From: Aphrocallistes beatrix
Lineage: Eukaryota; Porifera; Hexactinellida; Sceptrulophora; Aphrocallistidae
Reading direction: 5' to 3'
DNA length: 64,000 bases
NCBI GenBank assembly: GCA_963281255.1
Contig: OY725501.1
Coordinates: 2,519,674-2,583,673, forward strand
Below the pieces are notes generated by a model that had not been told where the DNA came from, made no database searches, and saw nothing but the letters and a program-made list of their open reading frames with translations. Below, piece after piece: positions 26,707-38,429 of the stretch (within the stretch, counting starts at the first letter, position 1; each line of letters begins with the position of its first letter). A program made the translations under genes and the position numbers.

Positions 26707-28628
26707 ACTTATTATAATTGACTCATAAAAGACTGAAATTCGCGAAATACGTTTGATTTTCATTGAATATTCTCAAACACAGGTGATGATTTTCATAGTG
26801 AGAATGAGGTCGATTAGTGCTTTGAAATGAATAAACTAATCAACCCTGCTATGTTAGCCTCGAACGACCCTTTTGTATAGTCCTTAGTATGTAACTACTT
26901 GTAACTTGTTCGAGATCCCCTGCTATGAATTACCTAGTAATCTTCTTTCTACTGGTCTTGGCGATAACTCTCATTCGTAATTAATCACAGACGAGAGCAT
27001 TTTATTGGTTAAGGACTTTAGATCCGATACTACGCAACGGTTCTAATTGGTTAGAGCAAAGTAATCAAATGACTAAATAGTACATTCTTATCTTCCATTT
27101 AGAGCACTACGATGATATTATCCTTGCGTACCTGTTATAAATAAATAATACACAGTAGGTGGTCTATACAAATATCCTATTATTGTCAACAAGCAAAAAT
27201 AAAAATTAAGGTATCGCGGATGTCTCCCAGCCATTTTCTATGCCGCTGAAGTCATATAATGCTCGACATTCTACAGTTAAAATAGAATGTCTATACTTGT
27301 AAGATAAAATAATTAATGTTTTATGGATGGTAATAAAGTTTAAATAAATCCGATCTTCAATGGGGGTAAAGCTAAAATGCACAATGATATACAATTGCAT
27401 CATAAGGATAGAGTACATTTTAATATCAATCAGCAGTTCGTTTGATATCGAAACTGAAACAATGATAGACGAATCTTCGTAGGAGGTAATATGAAGGTTA
27501 TGCTACAGTCGAGTTGCTCTCAGAATCGGAACAATGCGCGGCTTGAACTGGTACGAACATTTGCTAGTTATCAGAAAGAATTTCACCATGATCAATTATT
27601 AATTAGCAACTTCGTCATTGCAAAATACGAGTAAGCATGAAGGAAATGTGAAAGCTTAGCTAAGAGAACAGAATACTCGCATAAAAAATTGATAAATAAA
27701 TAATAATAATACTTCTAAGAAATTAAATTAATAAAAATTGTATAATTTTGGTTCATGGATACGCGGTACTACTTTTGCTCTTGACGTGGAATATAAATTT
27801 ATCGCATAGGAAATTAGTATAACATAAAATTAGTATCTGGAAAGGTTTTTGTGTGAATCCCTCTTTCCTGAGAACTTCTTGCAACGAAGTTTCTGCTATT
27901 AATTCTTGAAAAAATTACATCCAGCAGGACGGCGCAGAATTTATGGGCCATGTTTAATTAGAATCAGGAAATTGTAGAGTAATTACCACTTCCATACCAG
28001 CGCCTCCGGTTTTACCCCAGGCAACCCTTCTATTGCTGGCGGTGCTCTACCCGGTCCTCATGGAGACTCCAGTCAAATACTGATTATGAAGTATGACGAT
28101 ACGCCGAGGCCATTCACAAGTGGCTGCATTCACGACCCCTGAACAATTGATGAGTGTGCAGAGGTTGAATTCAATCAGAGAAGTAAATCAGACTTTTTAT
28201 AAAATAATTATGTCTGAATTGACTCAATCGAGTGATTTCGTAATTTGTATGGCTATAAGGGGGAACCTTCAGAATCGGCCCAAACACCTACTACTCCCAA
28301 TTGTGTCGCATCTCGGAGGTTGGCATCCCCTATAGCTATCGTGTTTATATTGAATTGTGTATCGCAGTTCACTCAGTTGGTATCCCATTTGAAGGTAGCA
28401 GATTTTTGAATTTTGTCAAATTAGTATTCCAATTCTCTAAAACCACTAACTTATTCCCAGATTTGTAAAAGAAGCAGTTAAAATTGCCAATAATAATGTA
28501 TTTACAAGTCAACTTTCCAACATGGAACAAGTCTGATACAAACCAGAAGTTGTAAAATTGTGGCTACGACCTAACAATATATTACTACTAGCAGAATAAA
28601 TTAAATAAAAATGCGATTCAATAAGGGA

Positions 28629-29678
28629 TTAGAAGTGGTTCGCATTCCGCTGGTAGTGCCCAGGCAGGGGAAGGTCTCGGTAGTGAGGGTCAGTCACGCT
28701 CTGAGCTAGCATCTTCATGGAGTTGTGAATTTCTTCCAAACGGATCGGCTCTACTTTGTTATCGTTCATCCTGGAGTGTAGAGACGTGCTGGTGATGTTG
28801 ATAGGCACTGACCGGGACACGTGAGCGTAGTTCTCTGAGGTCTCACTCCTCGAGTCGGAGTCTTCATCTTCGTCGCTGCTGTCCTGGATAACGTTAGAGT
28901 CGGACCGCCCCGTCGACATGAATCCGTCCAGCTCGAAAGGCAAGTCCTCCGAGTCTGTGAGTGAGGGCAACAGATCCTGCGAGTTGGAACTACTGATGGA
29001 GAGGGAGGGGGACAAGTGGGGTGGGGACATGGAGAGAGGGTTTGCAAGGTTCAGCTGGGTGGACTCTTTCTCGATGTTGGTCAGGATATTCTTGAAGTCG
29101 GACCAGGCCCGACGTTCGAGAGCAGAAAATCGCTGGGTTTCATTCTCTGTAAATTCCTTGATGCGGTCATCAGTGTCTTGTTTGACTTGAGTTATGTATC
29201 GCTTCACTTTCTCTTTGAGTAGCTGGGAAACTTCCACATCACTGTCTCGGTTTTCTGAGCTGTTAGGATGGGAGCAGATCACGATCCCAAACGCAGGAGA
29301 GAGGTCGCTACTGCCGGACAGCGTCTTGATAAAGTCGGGGTTGTATGTAAGTTGGCTGTTCGCGTAGAGTGTCGAGGCGTTTGGAGACCGATCGAACAGG
29401 TAGCAGTCAATGTGACAATTGACGCAGCGAACTATTACCCAAGTCCCGATTTTCTGTACGCTTGCTAACGACTCTACTTTGATTCGAGTCTGATCTGAGC
29501 TGCTGGGTACGGCTATCAGGCTGGAAGAGAAGATGTGGTTAGTCTTCTCCGGGACTAGCGAAGAGATGGCGTTGAAATCCCTCTCTGGGATCAGCTGTTT
29601 AGGGGGCTGAGAATCTGGTATGGGGATCCTCTCAATAGGGATCTGGATGTTGAGACAGTTGCAAGATAGCAGAGACAT
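28629..29678 (-). CDS. AKT1S1: PRAS40/AKT1S1-like (Lobe family) protein
   Basis: Single exon, 349 residues. PRAS40 binds Raptor and restrains mTORC1 until Akt and mTOR phosphorylate it. The C-terminal third aligns with human PRAS40 as I know it: ENYAHVSRSVPIN corresponds to the QQYAKSLPVSVP block, and EEIHNSMKMLAQSV...YRDLPLP corresponds to the helix leading into FGDLPRP. LPFELDG (about residues 245-250) sits where human PRAS40 has its TOS motif and fits the F-x-[LM]-[DE] pattern. The basic Akt site of human PRAS40 (RPRLNT) is not preserved: the tail reads LPGHYQRNANHF. The N-terminal part has cysteine clusters CNC (near residue 6) and RCVNCHIDC (near residue 104), a coiled-coil-prone middle and an acidic serine-rich linker. 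Assignment rests on the C-terminal blocks only. Confidence 0.6.
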   Translation of the reverse strand: MSLLSCNCLNIQIPIERIPIPDSQPPKQLIPERDFNAISSLVPEKTNHIFSSSLIAVPSSSDQTRIKVESLASVQKIGTWVIVRCVNCHIDCYLFDRSPNASTLYANSQLTYNPDFIKTLSGSSDLSPAFGIVICSHPNSSENRDSDVEVSQLLKEKVKRYITQVKQDTDDRIKEFTENETQRFSALERRAWSDFKNILTNIEKESTQLNLANPLSMSPPHLSPSLSISSSNSQDLLPSLTDSEDLPFELDGFMSTGRSDSNVIQDSSDEDEDSDSRSETSENYAHVSRSVPINITSTSLHSRMNDNKVEPIRLEEIHNSMKMLAQSVTDPHYRDLPLPGHYQRNANHF

Positions 29679-30890
29679 GTTTTGAAAAATTTGAAAGTGA
29701 TGTTGAGTGGTATAAGTAATTCGAATGAAGTTGAATAAGTTAGATTACCTGCTTGTATTTATACTCGACACGCATCGAGTTCATTCACTCAGTCTATGCG
29801 GCAATGCATTGTATAGTCTACTTACACTAATGAATAAGAGTCAGGTCCCGATAAATTAAATAACAATTCAAGTATTAATTAAGGGACTCTTGGCCCTTTC
29901 ATATACTCCCTTAGACCGTTTATTGAAAGGGGTTCGTGTCACCTCCGACGCCCCACGTTGAGACCAGAGGGGTCAGCAGACTGAAAAGGGTTAAGAACCG
30001 CAGTTGTATCCACTGTATTGAGGACAGTGGAAGCTAGGAGCTACCCCATTATGGTACAGCCTATGTCAGGGTTTTGCTTGGTGCAGCTCGGATAAGCCAG
30101 GTGTTTAAGATTACAGTCAAATACAACAGTATTTTATTAATAACAAGTTTTATCTCCCTGCTTTCTCACATTATACATTAGAGATAATGATTTCAATAGT
30201 ACAGTGGAGAATTGCGATACAGGAATATAGCTTTGCTTCATAATCCAAGTTGCATAATGACACTATGGATAACAGTGCATCTAGCTTTCTAGCAGAATCT
30301 TCACTCTTGATCTCATTCCTGATTCAGTGTGTATACTACTGTAATGTTGCTAATACACAGTACCTACAATCTGGTACGTATTTTGAACACCATTATTTCC
30401 AACATGTTGGGTGCAACTTATTGCATAAATATTTCAATATAATGGAACCATGTTGTATGGATCATTGTTGTAGGTGTGCTAGAGTACTTGTATAATTATG
30501 TGCTAATCGTATGTACGAGATTGGACAAACAAAATTGCTGTTGTAACAGCAAACAAAAAATTAAGATTTCAAATATATCTATAATGATAGTCTTGCTATC
30601 TTCATACAAAATTCAGGCATTAACTCGTGCATCATTTCATTATCACTAGATTATATAATCATTCACTAATTTTGCATTTAATGTTGTAAGATTGTAGAAC
30701 TTGAATTGTTTAGGAATCCGAATTTACGTAGTACGACTAACTGAAGTCACTACATACTTCTTCCTATCAAAACCTAATCAATAAAAATACCAATTTGAGA
30801 AGATGAAGATAAATAATATAAAAGGAAGGAGCTCATCACACAAACTTTTGCTTTGATAAAAAAAGACAGCACACACATTGGAGGAAACAA
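29679..30890. other. Intergenic
   Basis: 1.2 kb between the AKT1S1-like start and the end of NMNAT-like gene 1. The frame 30250-30495 has no gene-like features. The tract 29890-30040 has a GC-richer transposon-like look but no paired ends that I could find. Confidence 0.55.
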
Positions 30891-31718
30891 CTAAGTACGT
30901 GTTCCTAGCGGATTCCAGATACCCCATACCTCTGTAGCAACATCTGGGTGCAGTAGACTGAACAGAGCAGCATAATCCTTCTTTGCACTGGCACGTCGGA
31001 CAAGTGTGGAGCTGACATCTATGTCGGACACGTGCTCTATCCAAAACACCTTCTCCTCCATCTGCTTTTCTACACTTATCTTTGGCCAATGTGATTTTCC
31101 GGTAGACCGACTGTTTTTCCTGCCAACAATGGCAAGTCCTAAGCCCTCTTTAGGAAATCTCGGATAGAGGCCGCACTTGAGCATATCCTCTCCGACTAAC
31201 ATCACGACGATGGGCTCTCTCACCCGGTGTTCTGTGCATAACCATTGAAAAAACAGTTTTCTTAAACGAATGATCTCTGAAAAAGAAATGAACATAGGAG
31301 CACTTGGCTCGAAAAGGTCTTGTTCAACTAAATCATGGTCTCTAATTGCTAGATCTATTAGGTTTATCCGTGTGCGGACATCAAGCCAGAATTTTCCATC
31401 CCCTTTACTCTCCAATTTCGACTTCAAGTAAGAGTCATGCGAGGCGGAGAGGAGAGAGCCAACTACTCTAACACTGAAGTTATTCTGAATGTGCTCTCTA
31501 GCAATGTCGTGCATCTCAATGTGCATCTTGTGGATGGGGCAGTACGACCCTGTGGTTATCAAGATCACAGGTGTCTTGTCGGATGGGCACTGCCGTATCC
31601 GATCCAATATGTTCTCTGTAGGTGTCAAGTGTTCTATTTGTTTAAAATTGTCCTTGGACCAGTTGGAGCCAAAAACGGAGTTCGCTGGACTTTTATCTGA
31701 TGGGACTCGGCTTGCCAT
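30891..31718 (-). CDS. NMNAT-like nucleotidyltransferase, copy 1
   Basis: Single exon, 275 residues. Predicted adenylyltransferase of the NMNAT/NadD type, which joins ATP with nicotinamide or nicotinate mononucleotide to make NAD(+) or its acid form. The nucleotide-binding signature G57-SYCPIHKMH-66 fits the family's GxFxPxHxxH pattern, and its NMH-like ending resembles eukaryotic NMNATs. VMLVGEDML matches the central strand where NMNATs carry CGADLL, and DVSSTLVRR near residue 235 is the ISSTxxR phosphate-binding loop. All catalytic motifs are intact, so an active enzyme is likely; substrate is inferred. The N-terminal 50 residues are unlike human NMNAT. A paralogue lies 11 kb away at 41889-42758 on the same strand. 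No targeting signal was recognised. Confidence 0.8.
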   Translation of the reverse strand: MASRVPSDKSPANSVFGSNWSKDNFKQIEHLTPTENILDRIRQCPSDKTPVILITTGSYCPIHKMHIEMHDIAREHIQNNFSVRVVGSLLSASHDSYLKSKLESKGDGKFWLDVRTRINLIDLAIRDHDLVEQDLFEPSAPMFISFSEIIRLRKLFFQWLCTEHRVREPIVVMLVGEDMLKCGLYPRFPKEGLGLAIVGRKNSRSTGKSHWPKISVEKQMEEKVFWIEHVSDIDVSSTLVRRASAKKDYAALFSLLHPDVATEVWGIWNPLGTRT

Positions 31719-31801
31719 GTTATCTCCCTCGAACTATGGATAGCATGGAAAATAGTTGGCCAAGCTGGGACCTTAGAGCAGAATTACCAAGTAACTATGT
31801 A

Positions 31802-31891
31802 GTTAGTTTGATACAGATTTTGACATTTTAGACTGTAGAGTCATTAGTCCGAATCAGAATTTAAAATGTCCAAATTTGTATTCAAACTAAC
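31802..31891. repeat. Small palindromic element upstream of NMNAT-like gene 1
   Basis: GTTAGTTTGATACAGATTTT and its inverse AATTTGTATTCAAACTAACG pair across about 90 bp, about 85 bp above the start codon. It could influence that promoter; this is inference. Confidence 0.55.
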
Positions 31892-32221
31892 GACCACATT
31901 GAAATTCGGACTAATGCTGCGCCCTGTAGAATGCATTAATAGAAAATGTCTTATTTGCACAAGGCAACTTTAGAAGTTAAGAAGGTGGTGGAAAATAATC
32001 TAGCAAGTGAAGGTTCAATTAATCGTCCGTACATGCCATGCCCCGTTTCTAGGGCTAAAACGAATTTTGCCACACCGGAAAAGCTATTAATTCAAAATTT
32101 GTGTAGAATTTATTAGCAACCATTGCTGAAAAGTAAAACTTAGCAAAGCCATCTTACTAGAATATATAAATGGCGATTTCAGAACTGATTAGCATTACAC
32201 TAGCTACCCTAGTTATTAATG

Positions 32222-32363
32222 CAAGGCCGTAGGGACCAGGCTTGAAGTGGTCCGGTTGGAACTAGTCCGACCGTACAGAGTGGTCCATTTGAAGCTAATT
32301 TGGTCAAAAGTGGTCAGGTTGAAACCGGACCAACGGGCAACCGGACCAGTGGCTACGGCCCTG
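32222..32363. repeat. Short inverted-repeat element (CARGGCCGTAG ends)
   Basis: 142 bp between CAAGGCCGTAGGGACCAG and inverted CAGGGCCGTAGCCACTGG. Internal AGTGGTCCGGTT motifs recur at 56510-56600. Ends look hAT-like, but no 8-bp target duplication was found. Confidence 0.6.
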
Positions 32364-32469
32364 TGATATCACACTCTCCCAGATCCCAGAAAGGCATCTT
32401 GGAAAGAGTACCATATACCAATAGGATTCTATTATAAAATACATAAATGATGAGATTAAAGAATATATA

Positions 32470-32588
32470 CAGTCGACTCCGCTTAATAGCATTACCGTTT
32501 AATCGGCCCACTTTAGGCAGGACCAGAATAGCTCTCACACATAGAAGCCAATACAAAATATTTTTGGTTAATAGGGTTCTCCGCTTAA
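32470..32588. repeat. Pogo/Tc1-type MITE, family P, truncated copy 3
   Basis: The left end CAGTCGACTCCGCTTAATAG after TA is intact, and the internal sequence matches the copies at 11186 and 40628. The right terminus is missing after TTCTCCGCTTAAA. Confidence 0.75.
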
Positions 32589-33698
32589 AACATGTTCAAT
32601 ACAAATGTTCCACTAACTTTAACTGCTACAAACATTTCGGGTACAAGGTTAAATGAAACTTGGAATGAACTCAGGCGATACGCTTCTCTGCTCTCAAAAC
32701 AGTAAGTTTGAGCCCAGACTCCACATAATAGGAGAGAAGATAGGAACAAGAACCAGAACCAGAACCAGTTTTCTCTGGAAAATTACGGAGACTGGACATT
32801 CCGGAAAAAGGGCAGTCTTATCTGGGAAATGATTTGTATGGAATATGCTAGCATCATCTTCTTCAGAAATCAATCTCATCAAAAGTAATCAAAAAATATT
32901 CTCAGTCATATTTGGTAATTAATATTCTCAAATAAGTAATCTCATTATGAGACAGAGACTTTTGAATCATTTGATTCCCCACAAATATTTAGTCAAAATC
33001 ATTTCAAAGGGATCCAAATTTAAGCATTGTCTAACTAAATGGAACAATTGGTCTTAGGTAATATCAAGTAATGCTGCATACACTGTATCCAAGGTAGTCA
33101 AGTGTAAAGTGCCTTGAATTAATGCAAACCAACCGATTAATCCTGAGCATAGGAACAACGAGGTTCTGATCGTTCTATGAAAGACGGGGATTTTAGAAAT
33201 GGATGCTAATTATCCCAATGCAGCTGGTAGCGTGATAAAATCCCTGTTGATGTTTCCCAGTACTTGTCTTGGTGAGCAAGGATTTCAGTACTTTTCAGAA
33301 TTTAAGTTAAATTCTGGGTGCGATTGTCTGTCGAAGCTGACTTCATAATTCCATCATAAACAATGAATCGTTTCGTCGTTAGAAGTGTGTGCATTAATAG
33401 GATCCATCGCTTGGGTAATATTAGTAAGTATTATAATTTATTAATTATTATAATAGACGCCCGCAGAACGCCTAATGTATACGCACAGCACAAACGAAAG
33501 AAGCGAGATTGTCTAAATTCTAATTTAAGAAAATATCAGTCGACGGACCGGTAGTTCAGCTCAATTACGCCAACCAGAGACCAGAGGAGTAAGATCAGCT
33601 TAGCTTAAGCTCTGCTTACGTGTAGAATATTAGTTAGTTAAGTTTCCTTGAAATAAATAAATCCAGATATCTTAAAAACGAACAACAAAAACAAAAAA

Positions 33699-34614
33699 TC
33701 ACAGATAATGGAAGATTGAGAATATTTGTAGTCTGTAGTTAATGTTCAACGAAACAGTAACCAATTTGGATTTAGACACTATAGCCAATCCATATGGACG
33801 GTCAAACATCTCCAATTGATGCCCTTTTTTCCCTATCGTGTGAAGGAGATCACCTTCGTTTGAGAATATTCTAATCTGATCAGCTTCAAAATCGCTGATG
33901 ACTAAACACTTGTTAAGATCGAGACGAAAGAAGAAAGGTTTAGTTACCTGCATTCCCTTGCCATAGCCATGTGTGATTAACGAGCGTGTCTTGTGTCCGC
34001 TGTGAGAGAAAACGTGTATGCAGGGCGAGTCGGTAAGACTGAGTACATAAATCTCGTCCGTTGTTAGCTGTACGTCGCGAGGGTAGTGCATGGAGGGGTC
34101 CATTACCTCTCTAATCGGACATAGCCTGCTATCTAAGATTTGTATCCGATGGTTATTACTATCAGCTACGAAGATGTCTCCGTTATCCGAGACAGAGAGT
34201 TGGCATGGCCATCGGAATTGTCCCATACCAGAGCCTTCGCTCCCTACTCTATCTATCAGGCGGAGTTCAGTCCCTATCCTCAAGAGAAACACGGTGTGTG
34301 CAATCGTGTCTGTGACGTATACGTCGTTTCCGCATATCGCAATACCACATAACGCTTTCATGTCCTCATGACTATAGCTGTCTACATACTCGCCCGATTC
34401 AGAGAATATAGACACTGGCGAAATTCATCACTCTATCCCCCTCAGCGACATATATCTGGTTGGTGGCTGTGTGGATCACAACACCACGGGGACATAAAAG
34501 TTTGCCTGGGACCCGACCTTTCCCCACACAAGCGATCAAGTGATCGAATGAGTAGCTGAAATGTGATTCCTCGAGAGCTACACTTTGTGCGATTTCAGTT
34601 AATCTAATTGCCAT
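33699..34614 (-). pseudogene. NHL-repeat protein gene with a 1-bp frameshift
   Basis: NHL-type beta-propeller (TRIM-NHL-like, no RING or B-box). Reading from 34614, MAIRLTEIAQSVALEESHFS leads into a first blade ending IYVAEGDRVMNF. Near 34430 the frame is broken by one extra base, and the propeller continues in the next frame from VSIFSESGEYVDSYSH to the stop at 33699. Later blades carry the consensus GQFRWPCQLSVSDNGDIFVA and DSNNHRIQI, DFEADQIRIF and RPYGLAI. Unlike the other three NHL genes here, it has only about 30 residues before the propeller instead of a long coiled coil. Either it is a young pseudogene, there is an assembly error, or the upstream coiled coil is lost. The otherwise clean frames argue that decay is recent. 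Confidence 0.75.
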
Positions 34615-34895
34615 TTCTATCTCAAAATATTTAAAAGAAAATCGTGATTTTTGTTTGAAAATGCTAGAGTGTTAATATCATCATACTATATACAAAGCAG
34701 ATAGATTAGTTAATTTTGTCTCTTAAATAAAGTATTGTATGTATAAATGCAGAAATCCATTTTTGAAACGTTTGAGTCTGAAGATTTTATATTTATATAA
34801 TTGAGTAAAATCTCGTGAATTCCAAATGATATGTATGTACTAATGTGACCTACGTTATAATAAACCTATTCACCTACTTAATAATATATGCCATG

Positions 34896-35060
34896 TACTG
34901 CCAGGACAAAATTGGTCCGGAGACCAGTTTTGGCTGCCAAATTTGGTCCGGGGGACCAGTTTTGGTAGCCAAGATTAGTCCGGGGGACCAGTTTAGCTGC
35001 CAAATTTGATCCGGGGGATCAATGTTGGCTGCCAAAATTAGTCCGGGTACCATTTTTAGT
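34896..35060. repeat. Minisatellite, unit about 35 bp (GGTCCGGGGGACCAGTTTTG)
   Basis: Four to five degenerate units of GTCCGGGGGACCAGTTTTGG followed by CTGCCAAA. Each unit contains the palindrome GGTCC...GGACC. It produces a spurious minus-strand open frame at 34874-35158. Confidence 0.8.
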
Positions 35061-35816
35061 GCAGTTTCTGTAGAGAGATGCTCTTGTGGCAAGGACGGCT
35101 TTGTATACCCAGAATTACAATTTGCTCCGAAATTATATGTGAAACTGTATTTAGGCAATTGAAGTGTATTATTGGTGAATAGGAAGTAGCCTATGCCTAC
35201 ATGCTAACCGTCCAGTTTTATTTAGTTTGCCGACTATACTATGTATAGTAGCCAACTTGTGTGAAATGAGTGGCTATATTTTTACAAAATTTCTTTTTTC
35301 ACTCTTCTATTGTACTAATATTGACGAGTGTCCCGTTTTACATAAATTTCTCAATTATGTCCCGCATTTTTGGATTCCATGTATATTACTTTTCTATTGT
35401 GTCCCGCCTTTATCATGGCTCAAGCTGGTATGTATGCCACATAATTATTGTATATCCTTGAGGTCGTTATATAGTGAAAGCTAATGAAATCACCAAGCTA
35501 CCAACAGCTCGCTATGGTCATGTGCTCTATAGATCCCCTTGGGGCAGTATTTTTGTGTGAACATTGCCTTTTTGTATGCACTATGAGAAAATCAATATAC
35601 TACAGTATGTGTTACGTTATTGCTTTGATATAGTATTACTATTAATTAATTAATTATTAACTTCGTCGCCTAGGAATGTTGTAGCGTCATTTCAGATTTA
35701 AGCTATTCTTAGTAGGGATGCCATATAAAACGGGGATAGTTACTATAAACAGGATGGTACCAATGCATCCGAAGGTTAATAACTACAGTATATTGTGGTG
35801 ATATATATTACACTGA

Positions 35817-35861
35817 TAGAAATAGTAGATACTTATATCAATATAAGTATCTATTATTTCT
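35817..35861. other. Near-perfect AT-rich hairpin
   Basis: TAGAAATAGTAGATACTTAT pairs with ATAAGTATCTATTATTTCTA around a short loop. Probably the core of a small palindromic insertion. Confidence 0.6.
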
Positions 35862-36091
35862 ATTGTGAGAGTGTATCCATAATGTAAAGAAAAGGTGTGA
35901 AAATTAAGATATTTGAACTTAAATCGTAGGCTCATCACCTGCCAATTTTCATATCCCTACGATTAGCCAGTTCTTCAATCAATTCGGATAAACAAACAAA
36001 AATTTTTTGTAGAACTTTTGTTTTTCACTTTTCTACTCTTTTTAAAAATTTATCAGTATTTATCCAATTTTCAATGCATTCAAAACCCCGA

Positions 36092-36288
36092 ATGTCCATT
36101 GAAAATCAAGCAAACCTAATATTGTTATTGAAAAGCGGCCATACTCAGAGGGAGGTAGCTAAAATGTTTGGGTGCAGCCAAAGAGCGTAGCTGAGATCCT
36201 AAGGAAACATATACTGACTGACTCGGTAAGGGACATCACTATTCCGGGTAGGCCTCGTGTCACAGCCAAAAGACATGAGATTTTTTGC
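36092..36288 (+). mobile_element. Tc1-type transposase N-terminal fragment, degraded
   Basis: Starting at an ATG, the reading gives MSIENQANLILLLKSGHTQR and EVAKMFGCSQ, then after a 1-bp frameshift SVAEILRKHILTDSVRDITI and PGRPRVTAKR. This is the two-helix-turn-helix DNA-binding region of a Tc1 transposase, including the GRPR box. Nothing of the DDE catalytic domain is visible downstream, so only a dead fragment remains. Confidence 0.75.
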
Positions 36289-37261
36289 ATTCTAATGAAC
36301 AACTTAAACTGCTATATTTTGTCCACAGTGGTAATATGATCTGCATGATTTGGGAAGAAAAGTATATGTGCAAGGATATACTATATATATTATATTTGAG
36401 TATTGAATATTATTGAGTTTCCTTGGAGAGTCTCGCAGTGATATAAATCTCCATTATTTGCACTTTTTTAACATTTATTTTGATATTCCAATTAATAGGT
36501 AGAAGTCCCTCTTCTGTCTACGCTAGCTGTAGATGTAGAAGAGCTCAGTATTCACAAAATATGGAAAACCTTGTATTTCCCTACATCATAAAATTATATA
36601 AAATTATCGTATTTTGAGGAAGACTAAGAGGACAAATATTTCGGTTTCTACTAAAAACTAATTATCGATCACATCATCTCTCTTAATATTTCAAAATATA
36701 CACCAAGCTTTTCGGATATTTCGTTATACTTGATTTTCGAAATAAGCTGGAAATATGATGGAAAGTTCCACATTTCTCAATAGCATATTAATGAGATGTC
36801 AGCAAACTCATCCAGTGTATTCCATTCGAGTTCAGCTATGTATACATGTTCCCATTATATGGATAACCATTAGATTCATCAGAAGTGGTATACTTTATTT
36901 GTTAGATATGGATACCTTTTGCAAGAAACAAGAGCGTTCTTGACAACAGATAACGTCTGAAAGAATGTCTCTGCTTTGCATTCACCAATTTTCCAATCCA
37001 GAAAAGGAAATTTCAGCAGATGCATGGAGTAGGAGGTTGTTTTTCTTCTGATAATTAACTTGGGAAATATATTGCGTGATGTAAAGTTTTTACATTGAGT
37101 TAAATGTCAATCAAGTCAGTTAGATATTTACCACATGATTTCACCTGTCTGAATATATTAAAGCGGTTCCAATAAACCCAACCATCTGCAGTAAGTTCTC
37201 CTTAATGGTCCAGTTCTCTATTGGCCATGTTCCTAATAGTCCATCTGGTATCTGTTCGCCG

Positions 37262-37367
37262 TAGCAGTTAGAGAGAACTTCTATCTGTTTAATTCTCTAA
37301 GTGTCCATTGCTTTTAGTGAATGTACAATTAGAGAAGTAATCTAGCCGTTTTTCTCTCTAACTGCTA
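37262..37367. repeat. 106-bp inverted-repeat element
   Basis: TAGCAGTTAGAGAGAA and its exact inverse TTCTCTCTAACTGCTA bound the element. Non-coding. Confidence 0.65.
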
Positions 37368-38429
37368 CTGTAGATGCCCTCAAGGAAGAGATGACTGTAC
37401 CATCATAACATGGCCAATTGTGGAAGCCTTTAGAGGGAACTCACTATTCTTGTACATTGATAAATACCTGTACAGGCTTGCTCCGATTAAATCATTGAAT
37501 TATGGAATCATATTACAGTCACATTTCTTACTTTTTGCTCTTGCAGAATGTGGAAGGAGGAACTTAGTTCAAAGCGTCCTGGCCACGTCCCTATTGAGCA
37601 TAACCACTGTAGAAAATATTTTCAAGGCGTTTCAGAATTATTGAAGGAATTAGAAGATTTCAGATGGTGTCAATAACTTATGATTGGTCATAAACAAGTT
37701 TGTAAAATTTGAAACAACCATTGCAGAAATTTAGAATAAAAATAACTGTTGTATAATTTGCATTATATTGTGTGTATTGCCTGTATTATCAGTAGATTGA
37801 TTCATATTGCAATTAGTATGTTACTACACCAAATAATGTACAAACTATGCTAAATATCAGACTTTCAGTACTTTACAAAATTCAATGCAGACAGAAATAG
37901 ATGGTGTGTGGTTTTAAAAAAGTCTAAAAAACACCAAACAACACTATAAATATTGGATTACCCAAGGGGAAATGCTAGCAGGTTTGCATCTAGCCACCCC
38001 CTCAGGATGGGGTTAGCCCCCCCTCTGAAATCCAGGACTGGATCCAACCTTGGATGCTGGGCGATAACATTTGGTGGACTATTTTTCGCTGAAAGTCTCC
38101 AAATTAAAGATAAGGGGAATTCTCTAAGCATTTGCATGGCTAGTTAATTAACTAAATGAATAGCTACATATCTGTTTAGATACATGTTCAGCTGTTTGCA
38201 ACAATTTCCTAACGTTCACACTGTATAAATAAATTTCGCTGACATATTACTTGTTTCTTATAAGACATTAACTTATTAGCTAATTCCAAATTCATATAAA
38301 AGAAAACCGATTTCCACTCCCAATTCAAGAAGAACTTGTGCTGACGCGTATTTGTGGTTGACAATTTGAACGCGTTGTCATCAATTCATTTAATAATTAA
38401 TTGAGAATCACAATTTAACAATCAATTAA

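Larger units (their letters stand above)
24887..28628. other. Intergenic, repeats only
   Basis: 3.7 kb upstream of IPO4 and downstream of the AKT1S1-like gene. It holds the fold-back element at 25005-25546 and a small inverted repeat at 26583-26706. Open frames at 25717-25920, 26201-26383, 27206-27418 and 28093-28335 have no recognised domain or conserved-looking motif and are not called. Confidence 0.6.
31892..33698. other. Intergenic, MITE fragments only
   Basis: Contains the inverted-repeat element at 32222-32363 and a truncated family-P MITE from 32470. The frame 33363-33554 (basic, KRKKR) has no homologue I recognise and is left uncalled. The rest is AT-rich and unremarkable. Confidence 0.55.
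34615..38429. other. Intergenic, repeat-rich, no intact gene
   Basis: 3.8 kb between the NHL pseudogene and the actin-like gene. It contains the minisatellite 34896-35060, a hairpin at 35817, a Tc1 transposase fragment at 36092-36288 and an inverted-repeat element at 37262-37367. Open frames at 35227-35484, 36755-36943, 37420-37644 and 37953-38147 show nothing recognisable. Confidence 0.6.

Noticed and set aside
29890..30060. Possible hAT fragment (GGGTTAAGAACCGC)
   Set aside because: Only one plausible end and no flanking duplication found.
37420..37644. 74-residue frame starting MEAFRGNS
   Set aside because: Hydrophobic AT-rich translation next to an inverted-repeat element; no support as a gene.
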